In this document: positions 16,593 to 24,263 of the stretch, in pieces | How the letters are laid out: every line of letters starts with the position of its first letter | Numbering within the stretch: the first letter of the stretch is position 1 | Assembly: GCA_017396225.1 (NCBI GenBank) | Contig: JAFQMP010000020.1 | Location: 1-32,495 of the forward strand | Length of the DNA: 32,495 nt | DNA from: Clostridia bacterium | GTDB lineage: Bacteria; Bacillota; Clostridia; Oscillospirales; CAG-272 | Reading direction: 5' to 3' | Program-made: the position numbers and the translations under genes | Notes under the pieces: model-generated | The model's database searches: none | What the model saw: the letters and a program-made list of their open reading frames with translations, nothing else | Told to the model about the DNA's origin: nothing

Positions 16593-17141
16593 ATGGCTAC
16601 GAGAAGAAGGAAGGAAACGGGACGTCTGACAGCAGCCGCTGTCCTGGTGGCGCTCTCTGTCGTGCTGCTTGCCGTAGGCTCGCTTGTGGAGGTGCTTGAC
16701 CTTTCCATGGCGGCAATTGCCTCGCTTGCAGTGGTGTTTGCCGTGATTGAGCTGCGGGGAAAGTACCCCTATCTGGTTTTTGTCGCAACGGCGGCTCTGG
16801 CAATTCTGCTTTTACCCAATAAAACACCGGCGCTTGTGTATGCGCTGTTTGCGGGCTATTATCCACTCCTGAAGGTGGTGTTTGAAAAGCACTTTTCGCG
16901 CCCCGTTGCCTGGGCTTTTAAGCTTTTATCCTTTTTTGTGTCGGCGGTGCTGATTGCTTTCATCGCGATAAAGCTTTTTACGGTGGCACCGCTGCAGGTA
17001 CTGCCGTATCCGTGGCTTTACGGTCTTGCAGGGCTATTGCTTGTCGCCGTTTTCGTGATATACGATATTGCCCTGACGCGCCTGATTACCTTCTACCTGT
17101 GGCGGCTGCAGCGGCATTTCCGCTTTTTGCATAAGGATTAA
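16593..17141 (+). CDS. Small polytopic membrane protein, function unknown
   Basis: 182 residues with a basic N-terminus (MATRRRKETGR) and about six hydrophobic segments: residues 12-31, 36-53, 58-75, 79-94, 108-128 and 139-166. The small size, the positive N-terminus and the run LPNKTPALVYALFAGYYPLL recall substrate-binding (S) components of ECF transporters or DUF2232-like proteins, but I cannot assign it to either. It starts one base after the J-protein stop, so it is the third member of the DUF5685 operon. Confidence 0.7.
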   Translation: MATRRRKETGRLTAAAVLVALSVVLLAVGSLVEVLDLSMAAIASLAVVFAVIELRGKYPYLVFVATAALAILLLPNKTPALVYALFAGYYPLLKVVFEKHFSRPVAWAFKLLSFFVSAVLIAFIAIKLFTVAPLQVLPYPWLYGLAGLLLVAVFVIYDIALTRLITFYLWRLQRHFRFLHKD

Positions 17142-17150
17142 AATTTGACA

Positions 17151-17180
17151 AAAGCAACGCCCGCGGGCGTTGCTTTTTTT
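17151..17180 (+). terminator. Intrinsic terminator after the DUF5685 operon
   Basis: A perfect palindromic stem AGCAACGCCC/GGGCGTTGCT is followed by seven T and preceded by A. It lies ten bases after the stop of the membrane protein gene. Confidence 0.92.
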
Positions 17181-17185
17181 GCAGA

Positions 17186-17203
17186 TTGCCAAATTTTTGG
17201 CAA
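17186..17203. promoter_or_regulatory. Palindrome next to the serC promoter, possible operator
   Basis: TTGCCAAATTTTTGGCAA is a perfect 8-bp inverted repeat around a two-base centre. It lies six bases upstream of the serC -35 box. The position fits an operator or activator site. Overlap with the preceding terminator's tail is limited, so it is probably not part of that stem. Confidence 0.45.
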
Positions 17204-17208
17204 AGCCC

Positions 17209-17237
17209 TTGACAGTGCGCGCACGAAGGTATATAAT
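17209..17237 (+). promoter_or_regulatory. Consensus sigma-A promoter of serC-serA
   Basis: TTGACA at 17209-17214 and TATAAT at 17232-17237 with a 17-base spacer: perfect boxes. The leader to the serC ATG is about 43 bases and contains no T-box motif. Confidence 0.9.
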
Positions 17238-17286
17238 TATTTCTAATCTTTATTTTTTGGGTGTACGCGCACCCTTGGAGGTTTTT

Positions 17287-18378
17287 ATGAACAGAGTTTT
17301 TAATTTTTCGGCAGGCCCCTCCATGCTGCCCCTGCCTGTGCTTGAAAAGGCTGCGGCAGAGCTTGTTACCTACGGCACCTCGGGTATGTCCGTTATGGAA
17401 ATGTCCCACCGTTCTCCCGATTATGAGGCAATTATTACCGAGGCTGATGCACTGCTCCGCCGCCTGATGAATATTCCCGATAACTACAAGGTGCTCTTCC
17501 TGCAGGGTGGCGCCTCCACGCAGTTTGCTGCAATTCCCCTTAACCTGATTGGTCGCACCGGCAAGGCTGACTACGTTGTGTCGGGTCAGTTCTCGGGCAA
17601 GGCGTTCAAGGAAGCACAGAAAATGGGCTACGATGTTGTCTGCGCCGCTACCACCAAGGAGGATAATTTTGACCATATCCCCACGCTGACGCGCGAGATG
17701 TTCCGCCCCGACGCAGCCTACGTACATATCTGCTACAACAACACCATTTACGGCACCAAGTACGCTGATATTCCCGATACGGGCGATATTCCGCTGGTTG
17801 CCGATATGTCCTCTTGTATTCTTTCCGAGCCCGTGGACGTCAGCCGCTTTGGCGTAATCTACGCAGGTGCGCAGAAGAATATGGCTCCCGCAGGTCTGAC
17901 GATTGTGATTGTCCGCGAGGATTTGCTTGACTATGCTGACCCCAAGATGCCCACTATGCTGGAATGGAAGACCATGGCAGAGAACGGCTCAATGTACAAC
18001 ACGCCCCCCTGCTACACCATTTACATTGCCAAGCTGGTTTACGAGTGGCTCCTCTCGATTGGCGGTCTTGCCGAGATGAAGAAGTACAACGAGGCAAAGG
18101 CAGCCGTGCTTTATGACTATCTTGACAGCCAGAGCTATTACCTCGCCCCTGTCAAGAAGGGCAGTCGCTCGATGATGAACGTCACCTTCGTGACGGGCGA
18201 CAGTGAGCTTGATAAGCTCTTTGCCAAGGAGGCAGGCGCACGCGGTCTCAAAAACCTCAAGGGTCATCGTTCTGTCGGCGGTATGCGTGCTTCGATTTAC
18301 AATGCAATGCCCGCAGAGGGTGTTGAGGCACTGGTAGCCTTTATGAAGGAATTTGCCCTGGCTCACCCCAAGGCTTGA
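17287..18378 (+). CDS. serC: Phosphoserine aminotransferase
   Basis: 363 residues from the ATG after TTGGAGG; an upstream in-frame extension lies over the promoter and is rejected. Class V aminotransferase fold: VFNFSAGPSMLPLPVLEKA at the start, EMSHRSPDY (38-46), FLQGGASTQF (71-80), VADMSS (171-176) and the PLP lysine K197 in YAGAQKNMAPAG. It converts 3-phosphohydroxypyruvate and glutamate to O-phosphoserine and 2-oxoglutarate, the second step of serine synthesis. serA follows after 11 bases, so the operon encodes steps two and one; no serB is present here. Confidence 0.96.
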   Translation: MNRVFNFSAGPSMLPLPVLEKAAAELVTYGTSGMSVMEMSHRSPDYEAIITEADALLRRLMNIPDNYKVLFLQGGASTQFAAIPLNLIGRTGKADYVVSGQFSGKAFKEAQKMGYDVVCAATTKEDNFDHIPTLTREMFRPDAAYVHICYNNTIYGTKYADIPDTGDIPLVADMSSCILSEPVDVSRFGVIYAGAQKNMAPAGLTIVIVREDLLDYADPKMPTMLEWKTMAENGSMYNTPPCYTIYIAKLVYEWLLSIGGLAEMKKYNEAKAAVLYDYLDSQSYYLAPVKKGSRSMMNVTFVTGDSELDKLFAKEAGARGLKNLKGHRSVGGMRASIYNAMPAEGVEALVAFMKEFALAHPKA

Positions 18379-18389
18379 AAGGATTTACG

Positions 18390-19559
18390 ATGAACAATAT
18401 TCTCTTACTCAATAAAATCGCCAAAATCGGCACCGACCGTCTTGACCCTGCGCGCTATACCTGCGGCACCGATGTTGCGGCTCCCGTGGGCATTATGGTG
18501 CGCTCCGCCAAGCTGCACGATATGACCTTTAACCCCGAGCTGCTTGCGATTGCACGTGCGGGCGCAGGCGTCAACAACATTCCCGTGGCACGCTGTGCCG
18601 AGGAGGGTATTGTGGTATTTAATACCCCCGGCGCAAATGCAAACGGTGTGAAGGAGCTTGCAATCTGTGCGCTTTTCCTTGCCTCCCGCGACATTGTGGG
18701 TGGTGTCAATTGGGCACGCTCCCTTGCGGGCACTGCTGACGTTGCCAAGCAGGTTGAGGCAGGCAAGTCTAAATTCGGTGGTTCTGAAATCAAGGGGAAA
18801 ACCCTGGGTGTCATTGGTCTTGGTGCAATCGGCGGTCTGGTTGCCAACGCTGCGATTAAGCTTGGTATGAAGGTCATCGGCTGTGACCCCTACCTTTCCG
18901 TGGCAGGTGCATGGAATCTTGACCACCATATCGAGAAGGCCGCTACCTACGAGGAGGTCTTTGCAAAGGCTGATTACATCACCCTGCACGTCCCTGCGAC
19001 CGAAACCACGACCGGTATGATTCACAAGGACGCGATTGCCACGATGAAGGACGGCGTTAAGATTATCAATCTTGCACGCGCCGAGCTTGTCAATGCCGCC
19101 GACCTTGCCGAGGCAATGGAAAGCGGTAAGATTTCCGCATACGTCACCGATTTCCCGACTGAGGAAACTGTTGCAATCCCCGGTGTGATTGTCATTCCGC
19201 ACCTGGGCGGCTCTACCGAGGAGTCCGAGGAAAACTGCGCGGTGATGGCTGCCGATGAGCTTGATGAGTATATCCGCTACGGTAACATCAAGAATAGCGT
19301 GAACTATCCCGCCACATCAATGCCTGTTTCTGCGATTGCTCGCGTTTGTGTGCTGCACGCCAATATCCCTGCTGTGCTGGCGAATATTTCCACGGTTATT
19401 TCTCAGAAGGGCATTAATATTGAGAATATGCTCAATAAGTCCAAGGGCGAGAATGCATACACCATTCTGGACGTTTGCTGCCCTGTCACCGAGGAGATTG
19501 AAAAGGAGCTTGCCGCACTTGAGGGTGTGCGCCGCGTCCGTGCCATTCACTTTAACTGA
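18390..19559 (+). CDS. serA: D-3-phosphoglycerate dehydrogenase with ACT domain
   Basis: 389 residues from the ATG at 18390, preceded by GAAAGGAT. The D-2-hydroxyacid dehydrogenase fold has the NAD motif GLGAIG at 143-148 and catalytic residues R230 (NLARAEL), E258 or E259 (PTEE) and H271 (PHLGGS). An ACT domain (about 318-389, RVCVLHANIPAVLANISTVI) gives likely serine feedback control; the extra ASB domain of long forms is absent. The reaction is 3-phosphoglycerate + NAD to 3-phosphohydroxypyruvate. It is co-transcribed with serC. Confidence 0.96.
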   Translation: MNNILLLNKIAKIGTDRLDPARYTCGTDVAAPVGIMVRSAKLHDMTFNPELLAIARAGAGVNNIPVARCAEEGIVVFNTPGANANGVKELAICALFLASRDIVGGVNWARSLAGTADVAKQVEAGKSKFGGSEIKGKTLGVIGLGAIGGLVANAAIKLGMKVIGCDPYLSVAGAWNLDHHIEKAATYEEVFAKADYITLHVPATETTTGMIHKDAIATMKDGVKIINLARAELVNAADLAEAMESGKISAYVTDFPTEETVAIPGVIVIPHLGGSTEESEENCAVMAADELDEYIRYGNIKNSVNYPATSMPVSAIARVCVLHANIPAVLANISTVISQKGINIENMLNKSKGENAYTILDVCCPVTEEIEKELAALEGVRRVRAIHFN

Positions 19560-19561
19560 TG

Positions 19562-19590
19562 AAAAAGAGCCACGTGCGTGGCTCTTTTTT
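19562..19590. terminator. Intrinsic terminator after serA
   Basis: The stem AAAAAGAGCCAC/GTGGCTCTTTTT with a four-base loop starts two bases after the serA stop. The A run before and T run after make it a strong terminator. Confidence 0.93.
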
Positions 19591-19614
19591 GCCGCGAAAT
19601 TTTGTATCCCCCCC

Positions 19615-19643
19615 TTGTAAAAACGGGAAAAACATGGTATAAT
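19615..19643 (+). promoter_or_regulatory. Promoter of prfB
   Basis: TTGTAA at 19615-19620 and TATAAT at 19638-19643 with a 17-base spacer, about 55 bases before the prfB start. Confidence 0.75.
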
Positions 19644-19698
19644 TATTTAGGATTACGATATATGCAGAAGCGCCGTGTCGGCGTGTAGGAGGTACCCC

Positions 19699-20805
19699 TT
19701 GATTATCGCACTGGAAAATGCAAGACGAGAATTGATTGATATGCGTGAAAAGCTCGCCGATTTGGGGAGCGCTTTGCGCGTAGAGGATTTGGCTGCCCGC
19801 GTTGCTGAGCTTGAGCAAAAGACGGCTGACCCCTCCTTCTGGTCTGACCCCAATTCCTCAAAGGTTTTGCAGGAATTGAAGCAAAGCAAGGATACCATTG
19901 CAGATTATGAGGCGCTTTGCGCCCGCCTTGAGGACGCTGTTGCGCTTGCCGATATTGCCATTGAGGCAGAGGACGAGAGCTGTGTCCCCGAGGTGGAGGC
20001 TGAGCTTGCCGATATCCGCGCCACCGAGGACGCGCAGCGTATGGCGGTTCTCCTGAACGGCGAATACGACAAGAGCAACGCCATTGTTTCCTTTCACCCC
20101 GGCGCAGGCGGTACCGAGGCACAGGACTGGGCGCAGATGCTTTACCGTATGATTACCCGCTGGGCTGAGCGCAGGGGCTTTAAGTACAAGCTCATTGACT
20201 GGCTCGACGGCGATATGGCGGGTCTGAAGAGTGCCACCATTATGGTGGAGGGTATGAACGCCTATGGCTATCTCAAGAGTGAGAATGGCGTGCACCGCCT
20301 GGTGCGTGTCTCTCCCTTTGATGCCGCCGGCAGACGACAGACCTCCTTTGCATCTATCGAGGTTATGCCCGAGTTTGATGATGTAGATGCCGTGGAAATC
20401 CGCGATGAGGATATTGAGGTCACTGCCCACCGTTCCAGTGGCGCAGGCGGTCAGCACATCAACAAAACCGACTCTGCTATCCGTATTCTGCACAAGCCCA
20501 CAGGCATTGTGGTTGGCTGCCAGACCGAGCGCAGCCAGCTGCAGAATAAGGAAACGGCAATGAAGATGCTGAAGGCAAAGCTGATGGAAATCAAGCTGCG
20601 TGAGCGTCTTGACACCATTGAGGAAATTCAGGGCAACAAGGTGAATATTGAGTGGGGCAGCCAGATTCGCTCCTACGTATTTATGCCCTACACGCTGGCA
20701 AAGGATACCAGAACGGGCTTTGAAAGCGGCAATATCGGCGCTGTTATGGACGGTGATATTGACGGCTTTATCAATGCTTATCTGAAAATGAACGCAGGTC
20801 AGTAA
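19699..20805 (+). CDS. prfB: Peptide chain release factor 2
   Basis: 368 residues from a TTG start at 19699. TTG is chosen because AGGAGGT ends five bases upstream and the resulting N-terminus (coiled ALENARRELIDMREKLADLG) fits RF2. A frame extending to 19675 would begin inside the leader. The SPF tripeptide that reads UGA/UAA is at 205-207 and the catalytic GGQ is at 250-252 (SSGAGGQHINKTD). The usual in-frame UGA and +1 frameshift site near codon 25 is absent: the gene is one uninterrupted frame, so the classic autoregulation by frameshifting does not apply. Confidence 0.95.
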   Translation: MIIALENARRELIDMREKLADLGSALRVEDLAARVAELEQKTADPSFWSDPNSSKVLQELKQSKDTIADYEALCARLEDAVALADIAIEAEDESCVPEVEAELADIRATEDAQRMAVLLNGEYDKSNAIVSFHPGAGGTEAQDWAQMLYRMITRWAERRGFKYKLIDWLDGDMAGLKSATIMVEGMNAYGYLKSENGVHRLVRVSPFDAAGRRQTSFASIEVMPEFDDVDAVEIRDEDIEVTAHRSSGAGGQHINKTDSAIRILHKPTGIVVGCQTERSQLQNKETAMKMLKAKLMEIKLRERLDTIEEIQGNKVNIEWGSQIRSYVFMPYTLAKDTRTGFESGNIGAVMDGDIDGFINAYLKMNAGQ

Positions 20806-20826
20806 TCCTGCGGAAGGGAGGTTACC

Positions 20827-21111
20827 ATGAGGTTTAACGAGAAAGAACGCGATGCTTTGAAGGTCGCTGCACTGGCAACGGTTGCTACTGTGGCCTCAAT
20901 GGGCCTTGCGCTGCATAAGAAGCGCTTATTGCCGGCACTCCTGGCAGTTGGCAGTGCCTGCTGTGCCGCAGGGGCAATTTCCTATCTGGACGGCGCTTAC
21001 CGTGTGGCAGAGGCAACTGAGGTGACAGACGATGCCGAGGAGCTTTTCGACGCGGCAGAATGTGCGGAGGCGGAAAGTCGCCTTGCCGCGCTCGATGAGA
21101 ATGATGATTGA
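20827..21111 (+). CDS. Small hypothetical membrane protein with acidic tail
   Basis: 94 residues after GGAAGGGAGG. Two hydrophobic segments (about 11-29 and 33-54, separated by HKKR) form a likely membrane hairpin. Residues 60-94 are strongly acidic (EATEVTDDAEELFDAAE and LDENDD). I recognise no family. It starts 21 bases after prfB and precedes a shared terminator, so it is the second gene of the prfB unit. Confidence 0.7.
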   Translation: MRFNEKERDALKVAALATVATVASMGLALHKKRLLPALLAVGSACCAAGAISYLDGAYRVAEATEVTDDAEELFDAAECAEAESRLAALDENDD

Positions 21112-21139
21112 AAAAGGGGACGCGTAGCGTCCCCTTTTT
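21111..21139. terminator. Intrinsic terminator after the prfB unit
   Basis: A perfect 13-bp inverted repeat AAAAAGGGGACGC-gta-GCGTCCCCTTTTT directly follows the stop codon of the small membrane protein. More T follow it. Confidence 0.93.
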
Positions 21140-21152
21140 CTTTTTTCGCAGG

Positions 21153-21181
21153 TTGACAAGGCGCGAAAAACAAGCTATAAT
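21153..21181 (+). promoter_or_regulatory. Consensus promoter of the transglutaminase-like gene
   Basis: TTGACA at 21153-21158 and TATAAT at 21176-21181 with a 17-base spacer: perfect boxes, 43 bases before the GTG start. Confidence 0.9.
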
Positions 21182-21223
21182 GAATACGGAAAACATTTGA
21201 TTTGTCGGGAAAGGAGGGTGAAC

Positions 21224-22582
21224 GTGAAGCGCTTACTTTGTGTCCTGTTGATATTGCTGCTTGTTTGCTTGCTGGCGTTTTTTTTGCTTTGGCGCTTTGA
21301 TAAGCTGTCGGGGATTACCGATTTCACCGACTCTCTCTTTGCCGGGTGGGAGGAATTCTGGCAGCGGCTCAGGTCGGAGGAGCCTGCGGAAGATGTGCCG
21401 TCCTTCGTCAACCCGACAGAGTTTCCCGTATATCACCCGGAGCAGCCTGTCAATGCCGCGCTGAAGGAAACGATATGCGATGCGCTTCTTGCTATGGAAA
21501 GTGAGGTCAACCTCAAGGATTACGGCATCAGCAAAGCCGAGCTTGAGGCGGTGATAGCGGATATCATTTATTCGGAGCCCGCACTTTTCTATGTGGATTC
21601 CTCTTATTCTTATACCTCAAATGCGGGGCAGCGGATTCTCAAGCTGATGCCGACCTATACGCACACTCCCACCGAGGTGGCGGCTATGCGCACGGAATAT
21701 GAGGCTGCACTTGCGGAGATTGTGGCAAACGCCCCACAGACGGGGAGTGATTTTGATAAAATTCTTTATCTGCACGACTATTTTGTGCGGAATTATTCCT
21801 ATGATAAAACGCTTGCCATTCACGATGTGTATACCTTTTTTACGCAAAAAACGGGTGTGTGCCAGGCCTATATGCTGGCACTGATTGCCGCGGCTGAGGC
21901 ATTGGGGCTCGAATCCTTACCTGTCACAAGTGATGCGATGAAGCACGCATGGAATCTGGTGAAGATTGACGGTGCTTGGTATCACGTGGATATCACGTGG
22001 GACGATACCAATACGCTTCCTACACGCATCTCCTATGATTATTTTCTGCAAAGTGACGCGGGACTTATTGCCATTGATGCGGGTAAAAATACCGCCCATC
22101 GTCATTACGATTGGCACGCGACTGAGGCGGCTACCGATACAAGATATGATGCGGCGCTTTTCCGTACGGCGAATACGGGTATCGTGCGCTATGGGGCGCG
22201 GTATTATGTGGCGCTGACGGCAGAGGGCGCGGGAAACAATGTGCGCGGCACTGTTTACAGCGGCAGTGACCCCCTGTCACTCACCAAATTCAAGGATATT
22301 ACAGGCGGCGCATTCCTGGCAGGGACAGAGGGCTATTATCCCGACTGTTATTGCGATTTGTACCTCGTGGACAGTGTGCTTTATTACCATTCGGGCAATT
22401 CGGTTGGTTATGTTGATTTGTCTTTTGAGGTGCCGCAGTTCCGCACGCTTTCTCTTTCAGGGCTTGGCGTGGGGGAGAGTGTATATGGCTTTCTCGGCAA
22501 GCAGGAGGGCTCTCTGACTTTGGTGATTGCCACCTCACCCGTGGCGGAAGCATATCGCACGATGACCGTGCAGATTCCGTAA
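21224..22582 (+). CDS. Membrane-anchored transglutaminase-like protein
   Basis: 452 residues from the GTG at 21224, six bases after AAGGAGG; GTG at 21218 overlaps the ribosome binding site. Residues 2-23 (KRLLCVLLILLLVCLLAFFL) are a signal anchor, so the rest faces outside. A helical region (75-200) precedes the transglutaminase/protease core with the Cys-His-Asp triad C213 (TGVCQAYM), H241 (MKHAWNLV) and D256 (YHVDITWDD). The C-terminal part (290-452) looks beta-rich, with repeated YYV/VLYYHSG strands. It is probably a surface peptidase or cross-linking enzyme; the substrate is unknown. It is a single-gene unit with its own promoter and terminator. Confidence 0.85.
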   Translation: MKRLLCVLLILLLVCLLAFFLLWRFDKLSGITDFTDSLFAGWEEFWQRLRSEEPAEDVPSFVNPTEFPVYHPEQPVNAALKETICDALLAMESEVNLKDYGISKAELEAVIADIIYSEPALFYVDSSYSYTSNAGQRILKLMPTYTHTPTEVAAMRTEYEAALAEIVANAPQTGSDFDKILYLHDYFVRNYSYDKTLAIHDVYTFFTQKTGVCQAYMLALIAAAEALGLESLPVTSDAMKHAWNLVKIDGAWYHVDITWDDTNTLPTRISYDYFLQSDAGLIAIDAGKNTAHRHYDWHATEAATDTRYDAALFRTANTGIVRYGARYYVALTAEGAGNNVRGTVYSGSDPLSLTKFKDITGGAFLAGTEGYYPDCYCDLYLVDSVLYYHSGNSVGYVDLSFEVPQFRTLSLSGLGVGESVYGFLGKQEGSLTLVIATSPVAEAYRTMTVQIP

Positions 22583-22617
22583 AAAAGGCCGATGCCCTAC
22601 TGGGCATCGGCCTTTTT
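22582..22617. terminator. Bidirectional terminator between the transglutaminase-like gene and tyrS
   Basis: A perfect 16-bp stem AAAAAGGCCGATGCCC/GGGCATCGGCCTTTTT with a TACT loop. It lies between two converging genes and has A and T runs on both sides, so it serves both. Confidence 0.95.
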
Positions 22618-22620
22618 GCC

Positions 22621-23835
22621 TTATTTCAGAATGACGCGGCGGTAGTTCTTCTTGCCGCGCTTGATGAGCAGACCGTCAGCGAGGTCTGTCGCGGTAAAGG
22701 TGCGGCGAATGTCGGTAATCTTCTCGCCCTCTACGGTGACACCGCCCTGCTCCACGTTGCGGCGTGCCTCGGATTTGGAGGCGCAAAGCTCGCACCTGAC
22801 AAGCAGCGAGAGCATGTCAATCGTACCGTCCACGAGGTCAGCGGCGGAAAGCTCGGTGGTGGGAGCCTCTGCACCGGAGCCTGCACCGAACAGTGCCTTG
22901 GCAGCAGCCTCGGCGCGGGCTGCCTCCTCCTCGCCGTGCACCAGCTTGGTGAGCTCAAAGGCAAGAATTTCCTTGGCGCGGTTCAGCTGCTCGCCCTCCC
23001 ACGCGTCCATTTTGTCAATCTCCTCAACAGGGAGGAAGGTCAGCATACGAATACATTTGAGGACGTCCGCATCGCCCACGTTGCGCCAGTACTGGTAGAA
23101 ATCGTAGGGCGTGGTCTTGGCGGGGTCAAGCCATACGGCACCGCTTGCGGTCTTGCCCATTTTCTTGCCCTCGGAATTGAGGAGCAGGGTAATGGTCATG
23201 GCGTACGCGTCCTTGCCGAGCTTTTTGCGAATCAGCTCGGTGCCGCCCAGCATATTCGACCACTGGTCGTCACCGCCGAACTGCATATTGCAGTTGTAGG
23301 TCTTGAAAAGGTGGTAGAAGTCGTAGGACTGCATAATCATATAGTTGAATTCGAGGAAGGAAAGGCCCTTCTCCATGCGCTGCTTGTAGCACTCGGCAGA
23401 AAGCATTTTGTTGACAGAGAAGCAAGCACCCACATCACGCAGCACCTCAACATAGTTGAGGTCAAGGAGCCAGTCTGCGTTATTTACAAGAATGGCGTTG
23501 TCAAAGTCGATAAAGCGAGCCATCTGCTTTTTGAAGCATTCGACGTTGTGGTCAATGGTTTCGCGCGTCATCATCTGGCGCATATCGGTGCGGCCTGAGG
23601 GGTCGCCAATCATTGCCGTGCCGCCGCCAATCAGCACCACGGGCTTGTTGCCTGCCATTTGCAGGCGCTTCATCAGGCAAAGTGCCATAAAGTGGCCGAC
23701 GTGCAGGGAGTCTGCCGTCGGGTCAAAGCCAATGTAGAAGGTTGCCTTGCCCTCGTTGATGAGGTCGCGGATTTCTGCCTCGTCGGTGACCTGTGCAATC
23801 AGGCCGCGCGCGATAAGCTCGTCGTAAAGTTTCAT
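22621..23835 (-). CDS. tyrS: Tyrosyl-tRNA synthetase
   Basis: 404 residues. Class I synthetase: HVGH at 45-48 (the HIGH motif), the tyrosine-specific [14 protein letters not shown] and the [10 protein letters not shown] block (185-194), and KMGKT at 225-229 for KMSKS. A C-terminal S4 RNA-binding domain (about 340-404, [20 protein letters not shown]) holds the tRNA. It charges tRNA-Tyr. AAAGGAGA precedes the ATG. Expression is controlled by the T-box leader immediately upstream. Confidence 0.97.
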   Translation of the reverse strand: MKLYDELIARGLIAQVTDEAEIRDLINEGKATFYIGFDPTADSLHVGHFMALCLMKRLQMAGNKPVVLIGGGTAMIGDPSGRTDMRQMMTRETIDHNVECFKKQMARFIDFDNAILVNNADWLLDLNYVEVLRDVGACFSVNKMLSAECYKQRMEKGLSFLEFNYMIMQSYDFYHLFKTYNCNMQFGGDDQWSNMLGGTELIRKKLGKDAYAMTITLLLNSEGKKMGKTASGAVWLDPAKTTPYDFYQYWRNVGDADVLKCIRMLTFLPVEEIDKMDAWEGEQLNRAKEILAFELTKLVHGEEEAARAEAAAKALFGAGSGAEAPTTELSAADLVDGTIDMLSLLVRCELCASKSEARRNVEQGGVTVEGEKITDIRRTFTATDLADGLLIKRGKKNYRRVILK

Positions 23836-23860
23836 AGTCTATCTCCTTTTTTAACGTACA

Positions 23861-24108
23861 AAATAAAAAACACCCCTTGCCAAAGCAAGAGGGCGAGCGG
23901 GGTCGCGGTACCACCTCTGTTCGTTGCCCGCAGGCAACCTCAAAGCTCGCGTAACGGGCGACACCGTCACAGCCTACAAGGGTGTTGTCACCCCTTCGGT
24001 GTGCAACTCGCGAAGGTATTCGGCAGCAGCCCCCTCCGTCTTTCACCAACCGACGGCTCTCTGTGCGCGGCGTATTCTGCTTACTCTTTTCGGTCACAGT
24101 CTTTACAG
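23861..24108 (-). promoter_or_regulatory. T-box riboswitch leader of tyrS (tyrosine)
   Basis: Read on the minus strand, the leader has a stem I with the distal motif AGAGAGCC and GGTTGGTGAAAGACGG, an AGTA followed by GAATAC giving the specifier TAC (Tyr; plus-strand bases 24072-24074), and the T-box core GAGGTGGTACCGCG (23904-23917) that binds the uncharged tRNA acceptor end. A terminator stem (CCCTCTTGC with GCAAGGGG) and a T-rich run (plus-strand 23861-23870) follow. Uncharged tRNA-Tyr should favour the antiterminator and raise tyrS expression. Confidence 0.93.
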
Positions 24109-24114
24109 GTTAGT

Positions 24115-24143
24115 ATTATAGCATAAATTCGCCCTTTTGTCAA
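24115..24143 (-). promoter_or_regulatory. Promoter of the tyrS T-box leader
   Basis: On the minus strand, TTGACA (24143-24138) and TATAAT (24120-24115) have a 17-base spacer. This perfect promoter sets the leader start near 24108. Confidence 0.9.
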
Positions 24144-24187
24144 GCCTTGAGAAAAAAGAATCGGCGGTTGACGGCCCTGCTCGGTAC

Positions 24188-24216
24188 TTGACTTTTTTTA
24201 AGATATAATGTATAAT
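24188..24216 (+). promoter_or_regulatory. Promoter of the rpiR-led operon
   Basis: TTGACT at 24188-24193 and TATAAT at 24211-24216 with a 17-base spacer. Another TATAAT at 24204 is too close to the -35. It is divergent from the tyrS promoter, with about 45 bases between the two -35 boxes. Confidence 0.75.
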
Positions 24217-24263
24217 AATAGATTGATAATGCGTGTATTCCCATGCACGTGACGGAGGTAACT

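Noticed and set aside
19762-19785. GCTTTGCGC near codon 25 of prfB as an RF2 frameshift site
   Set aside because: There is no UGA, and the CTTTG is in the wrong register for the CTT-TGA-C slip; the gene is open without shifting.
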